Below are positions 11,662 through 22,449 of a stretch of DNA of 64,000 bases, in pieces. Position 1 is the stretch's first letter; every line of letters starts with the position of its first letter. This DNA comes from Rotaria socialis (lineage: Eukaryota; Rotifera; Eurotatoria; Philodinida; Philodinidae), in contig CAJNYU010000909.1 of assembly GCA_905331475.1 (NCBI GenBank), forward strand, positions 1 to 64,000, in the 5' to 3' direction. Made by a program: the position numbers and the translations under genes. The notes beneath the pieces are model-generated. The model did no database searches and had not been told where the DNA came from. It was given only the letters and a program-made list of their open reading frames with translations.

Positions 11662-11880
11662 GGGGAACCGAGGAATTATGATAAATCTGTTGATAGTACC
11701 CAGGGACTGTCCTGATTACCGTCAAGGGATCAACCCATATTTCCTTCGAGTAACTGGGGATGTGTATGCGAGAATTATCGATTCCCCGGTTCCTCGAAGG
11801 AACTGGTGGTTAACCCCTGACGGTAGTAGTGTCAACCCATGGGTACTGTCAGCAGAAATATCATAATTTCTCGGTTCCCC
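11662..11880. repeat. 219-bp imperfect palindrome
   Basis: About 100 bp at each end are imperfect inverted copies: GGGGAACCGAGGAATTATGA at the left, and GGGGAACCGAGAAATTATGA on the reverse strand at the right. Shared blocks AGTACCCA, ACCGTCA and TTCCTTCGAG follow in order. The sequence would fold into one long hairpin. A second small hairpin (ACATTTCC…GGAAATGT) follows near 11930-11955. Confidence 0.75.
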
Positions 11881-14072
11881 AGCACTTTCCTGAACCCGGG
11901 ATCAATTAGAACAGTGTTGAGAGACACAACATTTCCCCGGTTACCCGAAGGAAATGTGGGATGAGTTCCTATCAAGTAACTTCGTTAGAATCATGGTATT
12001 GTCATTGTGAGGTTTCCGGTAGGAATCGAAGGTTATTCTTGAATAGGTTTTGTTGTATATACGGTTGGTAGTCATTTCCTTGTATTTTTCATGATTGTCG
12101 GGTTGGTTCACATAAATTCATTTTGGAGGGACTGACATCGGCTTGTAGCTTTTACCTGAGAAGTTAGACTGTTAGATCGATGATAGCCAATGCCTGCCGA
12201 TGGAATTGAGTGATTGTCTGGGTATTTTGTGTTGTATCTTACGGAGAAGGTATCGTATGGTGTGCTGTTTGTTAGGGAGATGTCTTGGTATTGAGAAGAA
12301 TTCCTTTCGTGTCTGTGAGGCAATCGCCAATTCCTCTAGTGCCTTTCTGTTTATTGCTAGTGTTCGGAGGCATCGGACGAATTCCCAATCCTGTTCTTGG
12401 ACACTCGTCGTAAATGTAAACTGCTATTGAATAATAATTAGATCGATATGATGGATCATAGATCTGTTTTTGTAGAAAAATAGATTTTGTTCTGTAAAAT
12501 TTTACTGTTACATTGCAAAAAGTCTCCTATTAAATGAAATCCAACTCAAATTTTGTAAGGAGACGATTTCTGATTGAAATCTTGAGCTAAGAAAAGTCAA
12601 GAAAAAATGAAAGCAAAATGTGCTCTTTCTTTAGCTGCATAATTCGTTCAGTAATTTCTAGGATACTTTTCTGTGATTCACAAAATTGCTAGATTATTGG
12701 ATGAACTGATTTTTGAAATTTTTGAAAATGGATTTTTAGATTTTCGATACTGTGAACATTAAAAATAAATAATCCCAATAAATTCTATAAGTCTATAGTA
12801 TTCTTTTGATATCACTTTTGAGAGGTGATACATTTTTATATAAAAAAATTATTAAAACGAAGAATAATTTTTCTAAAATTTAAATTTAAAAAACTTATAT
12901 TTTTTACATGCAAAGCTATATTTTGATTACATTTTTATACAAAAAAAATCAAATTTATTATAAATTTAACTTAAATTTTTGGGTAATTAAAATTTAAAAA
13001 AAAGAATAAATTGTAACTTTACACTGCTGCCATTTTTCGAAAAAACAACTTGCGTTAATAAAAAAAAGAGCGTTATTATTGTAAAGGAATGCATTTATAA
13101 ACGTGATGAATCAGTAACATATTCAACTAAATGACTTAACTCAATTAATGTACTCTCTTCTTTACATACAGCTATCTTACCCCAACGAATTCTCATTGCG
13201 GCAGTGATCGTGGGACAAAGTGTACTAGTGCCAAGTGCGCGAGACTAGTCAGTATGTTTATTCGAAAACTCATCATCTATATACTATGATTAGTTTTCAA
13301 ATAAATCTAATTAAAATGAGAATAAGTACTCGAAAATGTAAGTATAACAATTCGAAATCGAATTCAATCTTCTATCAAAAGATTAAAATTGAGAGTTTGA
13401 AGTATCCAATCAAGCAATACAACGTTGAAAATGGAATACTGCTTCTTTGAAGCTTACCAACAACGGCTCGTTTTCTTTGTGAAACTAAGCTTGTTGCTTG
13501 ATATTATGTCGATGACTGTTGATTTCATTTGAAACTACTTTAATTCTCAAACTAAGCTTTTATGAATCCTAATAATTCGAGATACTGGTGGCATATATAC
13601 TTAAATCGTACCTTCACACTGAACATTCAAACTATCACTGACAGAAACACTTATCAGCATGAAAATCACACTCATACAATTACTCTTTCTAAAATATAGA
13701 TTCTTTCTCAAGTAGTCCATATTTTGCATCAAACTCACATAACTCTATTAAAACAATGCAGTGATAACTTATGTTTTCCAGCTGATTGATGTAGACACCA
13801 TGTTTTATATTCGCAAAAAGCAAAAATAGAAAACGTGGCTTCAATAACGTGGTACTCAATATATTTTGAAAACAGAAGAACTCGTTCTCAGATCGTGGCG
13901 GTATAGTTGGATACGGTGATTTTTCTATCTTTCCGTTTTCAGTCGGTTCCCACAGCATCCGGTGATCGGAGCGATCGACCCGGGTTTCTCATTAAGGTGG
14001 TTTTGGTTTCATAAATCGAGATTTGTCCTTTCGATTGATTTCTTTTTCAAGTAAAACTTAAATAGCATCTAT

Positions 14073-14294
14073 CAGGGACTCCGATTAGAGGGGAGCTNAA
14101 AAGTTTTTTGAAATATTTCTTTTTATAAATATGTTGTTTTTACTTATTTTTAATAAAAATGAACTTGGATCATCTATGCTAGATGATGATATTATAAATC
14201 AAGGATGTTCTTTTTGACATATACTGGCTGCCAGAAAAAATACTTTCTGCCAAAATTTAGCCCCCCTCACTTCGAAAAGTAATCGGGAACCATG
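14073..14294. mobile_element. hAT-like MITE with 8-bp target-site duplication
   Basis: The 222-bp element begins CAGGGACTCCGATTA and ends, on the opposite strand, CATGGTTCCCGATTA. It is flanked on both sides by GCATCTAT (14065-14072 and 14295-14302), a perfect 8-bp direct repeat. Eight-base duplications with CA-starting short inverted ends are characteristic of hAT transposons. There is no transposase, so it is non-autonomous. The only ambiguous base noticed in the window (N at 14098) lies inside it. Confidence 0.85.
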
Positions 14295-14801
14295 GCATCT
14301 ATATAGTTCATATTTTCATTATAATGAATAAACCTAATCGAACAGTCTTCAATTAAATCTGCATCATAGAACAAAACTTGAATTTGCAGAAGTTTCCTAT
14401 TTTCGTTTGAATAAATTTAAAAATCAGTGTTCTAAAATAATAATTCCATGATTTTTTTCTCAAATAAAACAGCAGCCAATCAAATATTAACATTCACACA
14501 GTAGGAATCGGCTTCAAGGCAATGTACTAATACTCAAAAATTTACACATCAAATGAAATAACTATAATAATTTCTCTTCGCATTTAATCATTTTATAGAC
14601 ACTCAAATTTTTCATTGATGACTAGCTACAATTAACTAAAAATATTATAGATTTTAATAAAAGTGTCGACATCATCCAATAGCAATAGTCAAAAGTAAAA
14701 AATAATCTTTCCTCGTGATACTTGATAAGGTTTATTTGTGCACATACGAACAACAAAACTGGCAAATAATCTATTCTCTATCAACAGTATACCAATTCAA
14801 A

Positions 14802-15768
14802 ATGGCCGAAAAAACTACAATTGCTATAATGAGTCCTGGAGATATGGTAAAAATCATATTCATACTGAAATAGATATTCAATCTATTTTGTTATTCTAAA
14901 GGGTCATGCAATCGGCCGAGCTCTTCTTTCATCAATTGAAAATAAATTTCGTATAATTACAAATTTAACAGAACGTAGCGAACGTACACAAAAATTATCC
15001 AATTCAGCTGGTATTATTGATGTTAAAACCGACGAAGAAATGATTCAGCAAGCTGATTATGTTTTTTCTATTGTTGCTTCATCGCAGGCAAAATCCCTTG
15101 CACAACGTTTCGCACCTTATCTACACAAGCACAAGCATGCTATCTACGTTGATATGAATGCAATAGCACCCCAAACGCTATGCTCTATAGATGAACTTTT
15201 GCCACATGGAAATTTTGTTGATGGATCCATTATTGGTCTACCACCAGGTACTCCGGGATACAGTTGTACATTATATCTATCAGGTGAACATGCACAGAAA
15301 ATAGCTGATTTATTTCAATACACAAATTTAATGAAGGTTCGTGTCATCGGAAGTGAAATCGGCCAAGCCAGTAAATTAAAAATGTGTGAAGGATCGTTAT
15401 TAAAAGGTTTAACTGCGATTGGTATTCAAGCTTTTATTGCAGCAAAATCCTTTGGACTAGACGAAATACTTTTCGATCATTTAAAACAAACCATGCCAGA
15501 TATATTTGATAAATTAAGTAAATTCATTCCACATACACCACCAAAAGCAGCAAGATGGGCTGGTGAAATGGAAGAAATTTCAAAAATGTTCGAAAGTGTT
15601 GGTTTATCTTCTAAAATATTTCAAGGAGCCACTGAAACATATCGATTTATTGCTGAAGAAACACCGTTAGGAAACGAAACAATTGAAGACAGAAAACAAG
15701 GACTAACATTACACGATGCCATAGAAATAATGAATCTATCATTGGAGAAAAGTACACTTAATAAATAG
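14802..15768 (+). CDS. NAD(P)-binding 6-phosphogluconate-dehydrogenase-like protein (DUF1932 C-terminal type)
   Basis: Two exons, 14802-14846 and 14902-15768, separated by a 55-nt GT..AG intron in phase 0, give 303 residues. The N-terminus is a beta-strand plus Rossmann dinucleotide loop (TIAIMSPGDMGHAIG), a variant of the usual GxGxMG. Further along are YVDMNAIAP and the conserved substrate-side motif FVDGSIIGLPP. The second half is helical, with SKLKMCEGSLLKGLTAIGIQ, which carries the conserved Lys region of beta-hydroxyacid dehydrogenases. This layout fits the 6PGDH/3-hydroxyisobutyrate dehydrogenase superfamily with the DUF1932 C-terminal domain, known mostly from bacteria, fungi and plants. 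The exact substrate is unknown. Horizontal origin is possible, but the gene has a host-type intron and base composition. Confidence 0.8.
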
Positions 15769-16026
15769 ATTTAATATGATGCTTTTATGTTAAATAAAAT
15801 AATTCATAAATAGTCGTGGGAGTTTTTCTAAAGTTATATTATAGAACTTGCTGCAATCATAGTAGGTGAATACAAATGACAGTAAGTTGTATTAATAGAG
15901 AAAATAAAGAGCAAGAAAGTCTGGTTTTCATTAAAAAAAAGAAAATGAAAAAAAAATCAATCGCAAATCCATATATCTATAAAGAAAGTAACGGTTTGTT
16001 CAATATACAAAGTTTAAGATTTGTAA

Positions 16027-18708
16027 TCAACTGCTGGTAAAATGCTGTTCGATGTGATCTTTCTTCTCATCGAGTGTCATACGTTTAGGAAACTCCCAAT
16101 AGCACATTGGACAGCTGCCTATTTCAACATTATCATCTGTTAGGGATGCTGGTAATGATGTAATATCGTTTTCTAGTTCATGTCGCTCTTCATTTTTCGC
16201 TGGCTCAAGTACGTTTAAACTACGGAGCATGTCTTCAATTGTATCATTATTGAGAGGAGATTCATTTACTAAAGTTGTTGGATTCGTTTGTTCGTGTTGT
16301 GCATTTCGTTCGGGCGCAACGCCTTTGAGGTATAATTTTTTATATTCATCAGCTGCAGTTGATAATCGGTTCGTTAAATCTACAACTGTATGTTGTAAAT
16401 CATTCTAAAAATAGAAAAAAAATTAATTGTTTTATTGTAAAAAATATCTTCAAAAGTTAGTTCGCTCAAAGTGTATTAACAAAAAAAATCCCATTGAATT
16501 TAAACTGTTTGTTTGAAATACTGAAATGCCATATGATGAGACAAAACCAACTTGAAACTTATTCTTAAATAAGGAGATAACTTACAATCGACTTGACATT
16601 GAATCCCAACTGTCGTTTAGCTTCAATTTCACTTTTTTGATGTTTAACACAACGTTTTTCAATTTCAGAAAATGAAACTTTTAATGCCATATACGCTTGT
16701 TGACAAGAGTTCATGTCGTTTAACTGAATTTTCAGTGATTCAATTTCTTTTTGTGCCTAAATAGAAAATATATAAAAATCAAATCGAATCATTGATTTAC
16801 TGTTTTCTTACTGATTCATTCTCGATGCGATGTTCTTCACTTAATTGATCGATTTGTCGTTGCAATTCTTCGTTTCTTTTACCTGCTATGACTGAAGATT
16901 CATAATCAGCTTTTAACGAACTTGATTTTTCTTGTAATAGATTATTATTTGTCTGTAAATCAATGATTTGTTCATCTTTTTCAGTAATTTGTTTTGCATA
17001 TGCATCTAATTGTGTTTGATTTTTTTCTGATGTTAAACGTAAATCACGTAATTGTTGTTCAAGTAATGCTTGACGTTGATTTGCCGATTTCGATAACTCA
17101 TCAGCTTGCATCAAACGACGTTGTAAATCAACAATTTGTGTTGCTTGATCTTTAGCTAATTGAGATGTAATGGCTAATTGTGAACGAATTTGATTTGCTT
17201 CATTTGATACTCTAGCAAGAGAATCTTCCACTGTACAACAACGTTCTGCATGTTGTAAAGATTCAGTTTGATATTGATTACATAGTGAACGGCATTTATC
17301 ATATTCAGCGCGTAGTTTAGATTCGAGTTGTTCTCGAGATGATAATGTATCGATGGCTACTTTATGTGATGCAGTCAATTCCTAAAACAGAAGTTTGTAA
17401 TTTAATTGAATTATACAAATAATTAACTTGAAGGTATTTGATACATCGATAGGTATTTTCTTTCTAATATATGAATACAGCAAAAATATGTTTTTGCCTT
17501 GAATAGTTCGCAAGAAAAATATTGGATTAACTTGAAAATCGCAAGGCTTCACATTGAAATACAAGCCTACTCATGGGCAAAATCTCAAATGAAAATGACG
17601 TCACCTAACTCGTTGGTATTTACTATGCCAGAACCGAAAAATGCCTATAGCTCTGTAGATTCTGATCGTGTTTTTTTTTGTATCTCTAATGGGATTCTAA
17701 TGTATGCACTCAACTCGAATATAAAGGAAACATCAAAAAAGGAAAAATGTTTTACTTCTTGTAAAACGTCATATAAAAATTCCTACTGCGTTTTTGATGC
17801 GCAGAGCTTGAAGTTAAGTAAATATGATGTGTGGAAAACCAGTTATCTTTACAGCGAATGTTTCAATCACGTGAATATTATCTTATTCTTTCTCTAAACA
17901 ACGATGATAATCATTCTTATCGGAAGAGATTTATCAATGACTAATAGTATTAATCACATTTTTTGCATGACATACTTGCATTTCGTTGGAAATTTTTTCA
18001 CATTGTTCTTTAGCTTTAGCTTCTATTGATTCTAATTTTGCTTTATATTCATCATTTTGGGATTCAAATCGACGATTTATTTCTAATAGTTGTCGATTTT
18101 CTTGACGTAATTTTTCTTCTGTTAACATCTGTTTCGTATGTATAACAAGAAAATCATCATTTTCATGATCGGATAATGCAATAAAACTATCAGGTTTGGT
18201 TTTTCGTACTGGTGCATTTGATAAAAGATCAATATCATCGGGTGCACAATTCAATTGGAATGGTATCGATGAACCAAGATTTTTTGTTTTATTTAAAATA
18301 TAACAAAACTGATAGAATTCATCATCGGTTACAGGTAATGATGCTGATGGAAATGCTGCTATACCATGACAAGTCGCTCCTGATGATGCAGATGGAGTGA
18401 ATTGTACAGGAGCATATGCTACACACTCTTTAATATTTGTGTAACCAACCTAGAAAAACAAAAACACTATTATTCATACGATACAAATGAGTAATTCTTA
18501 CGCGTAATAACCCAATTTGGTCTTCTTCTGAGTTGACCTTTATGTCATGTAAAATGGTGAAAAATGCGGTAACATCTGCGCCTTTTACATATTGATCAGC
18601 AACATTTTCGAAAACAACTCGATCATCGGGTTGTCGTTCGAAGGAATGATCAAGTGGCCAATTTAAATCTGAACTGGTGTCGGACAAATGATCGTTTATG
18701 TCACTCAT
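16027..18708 (-). CDS. TAX1BP1/CALCOCO-family autophagy receptor (SKICH, coiled coil, C-terminal zinc finger); frame break in exon 2
   Basis: Five minus-strand exons: 18502-18708, 17976-18447, 16812-17381, 16586-16756 and 16027-16404. The SKICH domain begins VVFENVADQYVKGADVTAFF in exon 1 and continues in exon 2 (EFYQFCYILNKTKN, SSIPFQLNCAP). Exons 2-5 encode a long Gln/Glu/Lys-rich coiled coil, and the last exon ends in a zinc finger (CPMCYWEFPKRMTL, then HIEQHF). Vertebrate relatives link ubiquitinated cargo to ATG8 proteins in selective autophagy. Exon 2 is two bases short near 18420-18427: its first nine codons and the rest of the exon are in different frames. Restoring two bases makes the total 1,800 nt (599 residues). 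The 594-nt second intron is unusually long for this region. The gene is head-to-head with calcineurin B. Confidence 0.85.
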
Positions 18709-19252
18709 GATTGTTGAATGTATCGATGTGTGAAAAGCAAAAAAAAAATTTTATCTGAAAAGAAAACCTCTAATTATATACCTATGTACAGGTAGATGCA
18801 CTATGGACTTTGCAAATATATCGATGAATGATAGATGCGTGATATAGAGTGTGCATATTCTAATCAATTTACAAAATAAATTGTCTAAAAGAAAAACGCA
18901 CGGAACGTCGACGCCTTAAACCAACTTCAACGACAGTAATGATAGAAATGTGAAACTTGTTGTTGCTTTTATTTAAAAAAAATGATTACTCACAGAAATT
19001 ACGTCATTCATTTACGATATACGACGAAAAAGAAATTTCCATATGCCAATGTCCTTTTTCTCCACTCAAGAATATTCAAGATGAATATTCATATAGCGAC
19101 CTCTTCTCGTCGAATAAGGCTTATGAATCATCACAATCGAGGCCATTGACAATAATAACTAAAATGGTGGAGTATTTGTGGATTATTCTTTCTTGAAAAA
19201 CATTGTTGGATTACTACATTTAACTGATATTAGATTTAGCTGAAACATCATC
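18709..19252. promoter_or_regulatory. Shared intergenic promoter region of a divergent gene pair
   Basis: These 544 bp separate the start codon of the minus-strand autophagy-receptor gene (18708) from that of plus-strand calcineurin B (19253). Any promoters of the two genes must lie here unless there are upstream non-coding exons. No specific binding site can be named by eye. A 79-codon plus-strand frame at 18957-19196 has no recognisable content. Confidence 0.45.
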
Positions 19253-21709
19253 ATGGTATGATTTTAGTTAGTTTATATTTAAAATACATGTTTATTTTCT
19301 TAGGGGAATATGACGTCAATACCCGTTGAGCTTTGTGCAACATGTAAAACAGCTCTTCTTTTTATTTGTTTGTTTATTTTTATGAATTGCTTTTGTAGTT
19401 GATGCCGATGAAATCCGCCGGTTAGGTAAACGTTTTAAAAAACTAGATATCGATGGTAGTGGTTCATTGAGTGTACAAGAATTTATGTCTATACCTGAAC
19501 TCCAACAAAATCCACTTGTTCAACGTGTTATTGATATTTTTGATACTGACGGCAATGGTGAAATTGATTTTAAAGGTAGAATTAGAAGCAATGAATTTTG
19601 ATAATAAAATAAGTTCTGACTTTTATTTTAGAATTTATTGGCGGTATTTCCCAATTTAGTGTAAAAGGCGATAAAGAATCAAAACTTAAATGTATGTCTA
19701 TCCATGTTAATAAGAGCATAATTAATAGTCGTTGTTATTTTAGTTGCTTTTAAAATTTATGATATGGACAAAGATGGATTTATTTCCAATGGTAATTAAG
19801 TTTTGATTATTATAGTATCGAACGTTTGTTTTTCTACTAACAAATCTTGAGATTTTCAGATAAATATTGTAAGTGATGATAGAAACAAATATGACATAGA
19901 TCGGATATCGAAGGATAATTCTGTAAGTGCATCATGTTGATCGACAATGAAAAAAAGTTTGTTTTCTTGTTGACACTAGACACCAGTAGATCTTTTTTTT
20001 GCGATTCGATAGAGAAGGAAATTGTTTTATCAGTCGTTGCCTATCGAAATTATTTTTATATTAGGTTTTCTTGTTATCGATTCGTAAAATAAATATGAAT
20101 TAATTTAATGCTCTATGCAAATCTGTTTGTCCCTCGAGTCTATGAAACAGTTACAAGGAAAAACTATTATTATTTTGTTTCTAGGCGAATTATTTCAAGT
20201 GCTAAAAATGATGGTCGGATCTAATTTAAAAGATTCTCAATTACAACAAATTGTTGATAAAGTAAATAAAAAGAAAAAACAAATTTTTATTTTAAAAGAA
20301 AAAAACCTATTTTACTTTGCATTTTAATCGAATAGACGATCATAAATGCAGATAAAGATGGAGACGGAAAAATAAGTTTTGATGAATTCTGTGCCGTAAG
20401 TAGAATAATTTTTGATTATTTAAACTTTTTTATATTCTCATTGCTCTTCTTCTTATTGGAGTTGTCTTTACTGTTTCTCTTGGTTAATATATGTGTGTAT
20501 ATATATATATATACAACAGTATGTAAAAGAATTATTCGGGTACCATACTAAACGAATTTTGTTGAGTGAATTTCTGAGTGAAGGAAATATATTTTTTAAA
20601 CTCTGATTACATCATTCGATAGGTCATCATCTCTACTGTCTATTGCATAGAAAATAATTTTTCCATTATGTAGTTTTTATAAAATTTTAGAAGGTTTTCC
20701 CAGAAGCACTCGATTTCTCAAATAAAAAATTATTCGAACACTTGTATTTTTTTCTTTATCACAGCTAGAGAATTGAATTCTCTACAAGCTTGAATCGTTT
20801 AAGTACTTTTGTACTTCAACTTAGTTGTCTAAAAATTGAGAATATTAGATGAAGTGTATTGAATATTAATTTGAATTATAAACTATTACACATAATATTT
20901 CAGAATTTTAAAACACAAAAGACATATTTGGGATCAGCGGTTTTTTCTCTCTCAGATGATATATTTTGAGTTGGGTTTTCATTTTTGGGAAGCCAAAAGA
21001 CGATGACTTTCTGTAAAATCTATGATGCTTCAGACATCGAGAACTTTTCGGCATGATCTTAACATTTGTTTTTCAATTTTTATACACATACCAGTGTGTA
21101 GAGAAATGTTTTCTCTATCAGATGCTATGTAATTCAAAATGTCTCGATGCAAAACAGAGCTGTGATAAAGAAAAAAAATACAAGTGTTCGAATAATTTTT
21201 TATTTGAGAAATCGAGTGCTTCTGGGAAAACCTTCTAAAATTTTATAAAAACTACATTATGGAAAAATTATTTTCTATGCAATAGACAGTAGAGATGATG
21301 ATCTATCGAATGATGTAATCAGAGTTTAAAAAATATATTTCCTTCACTCAGAAATTCACTCAACAAAATTTGTATAAGTAGGGCGTCCGAATAATTCTTT
21401 TACATACTGTTGTATATATATTGACTTTCGTGTTGTATATCCTTCTTCTAGTTTATCCCTACTTATGAGCTCAACATAAGTTTGCCGAGTAATATCAAGA
21501 TATAAATTATCAAGGGTAATATTTTATATTGTCTGTTCGATTAGTATTGTAATTGTTGTATCGCTTTATGTCAACATATAATGTTGTCATCGCTTTTTAT
21601 AGAAGCTTATTTTTTTATTGTTTCATTTATTTTACGATTTATTGTGTTTTAGTGTGTTGGAGATTCATTAATCGACGATATTCAAAAGAAGATGACAGTG
21701 GCCGTATAA
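19253..21709 (+). CDS. CNB: Calcineurin subunit B (EF-hand regulatory subunit of the Ca2+/calmodulin phosphatase)
   Basis: Eight exons: 19253-19255 (ATG only), 19304-19343, 19399-19575, 19632-19691, 19744-19791, 20185-20261, 20336-20395 and 21653-21709; the total of 522 nt gives 173 residues. It starts MGN, the N-myristoylation context of calcineurin B. Four EF-hands follow: [39 protein letters not shown] and [19 protein letters not shown] (exon 7 reads [17 protein letters not shown]). Core stretches such as [12 protein letters not shown] and [12 protein letters not shown] are near-identical to animal orthologues. The last exon ends [11 protein letters not shown], matching the usual HKKMVVDV tail but preceded by a divergent linker. 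The protein binds and activates calcineurin A. Intron 7 is 1,257 bp because of the insertion at 20514-21412. The one-codon first exon is supported by the myristoylation motif and phase. Confidence 0.9.
20514..21412. mobile_element. 899-bp Tc1/mariner-like foldback element in the last intron of calcineurin B
   Basis: Terminal inverted repeats of about 255 bp (20514-20767 and 21158-21412) start CAACAGTATGTAAAAGAATT and are nearly identical except for a small variable patch about 30 bp in. The element sits inside a TA-repeat tract (…TATATA before, TATATATA after), consistent with TA target-site duplication as in Tc1/mariner elements. The ~390-bp interior has no transposase; the 61-codon frame at 21053-21238 is chance. 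It is non-autonomous. It lies between exon 7 and the terminal exon but leaves both splice sites intact. Confidence 0.85.
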
Positions 21710-22449
21710 AGAAAAACAAACCTAAACGAATATGCGTTTTTTTCCTCTGCTTTTTTTAATACCCAAAGAACAATATATGCTCAATGCACTCACAAGCACA
21801 CACAAACATTGCTGTTTTTTTTTAATTCCTCAATATATACACGCATATACTTCGTACTGATATTCGCCAATGGATTTTCTTCTCAATATTCTGTTTGCTG
21901 AATCTCGGAGTGTTCTATTTTGTTGTGTTTTATTTGCTGTGTCTCTATGTTTATGTATGTGTGGAACATAAGCAGTGAGATTTAGTATTAACAATATTAA
22001 TATAATATTCTATTGTGTATTGTAATGTGACCTAGTTTTTATTATTGTCGCATTTTTTTATCGTATATTTTTCTTTCTCTTTTGCCAGTATTTGTCGTAT
22101 TGTGGGAGTGTCGAAGATCAAAAAAAGAGGAATCGTTTTTTCTCGTTCCTGTACTAACAAAGGGCAAACTCATGTTGTAATTAAAAATAAGAACATCATT
22201 TAAATAGATGCACCAATGATGGTACAGATAATGAACTGAAAAGACTGTGGCAAAACTGTGTTTTGTCAGATGATTACCCAAGACGAACAACATGATCTTG
22301 GGATATAGATAATATTGTTATAGAGATAAAAACTTATAAATCCTCAGAGAAAAGTCTTTATTTATGAAGTATACAATTCTTCATTATAAAAGAAAAGCTG
22401 CTTTACACAAATGTCGTCAGTAGAAATGTTTGTCTCGATATGGAATGCC
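21710..22449. other. 3' region of calcineurin B and intergenic DNA
   Basis: AT-rich, with T-rich and (CA)n-like tracts near 21790-21800. The minus-strand frame at 22042-22293 (83 codons) has no recognisable feature. The end of the convergent minus-strand pseudogene lies at 22450. Confidence 0.4.

Larger units (their letters stand above)
10258..14072. other. Gene-poor region rich in palindromic elements
   Basis: The part from 10.70 to 12.45 kb is clearly more GC-rich than the flanks and holds several inverted repeats listed separately. From 12.45 to 13.1 kb the DNA is very AT-rich. An acceptor-like tract before 13172 is followed by a Cys-containing frame (SHCGSDRGTKCTSAKCA) that might be an exon, but no partner was found. 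The open frames at 11158, 11678, 12108, 12200 and 13689 have no recognisable content. Confidence 0.4.

Noticed and set aside
17499..17897. 132-codon plus-strand frame inside intron 2 of the TAX1BP1-like gene
   Set aside because: No recognisable motif or splice context. The long intron is noted, but a nested gene cannot be supported without transcripts.
21053..21238. 61-codon frame inside the mariner-like element
   Set aside because: Too short and overlaps the right terminal repeat; no DDE/D transposase motif.
21452..21480. Alternative terminal exon of calcineurin B (acceptor near 21452)
   Set aside because: In frame, but it gives a tail unlike calcineurin B, whereas the exon at 21653 ends in the conserved KKM-V-V pattern.
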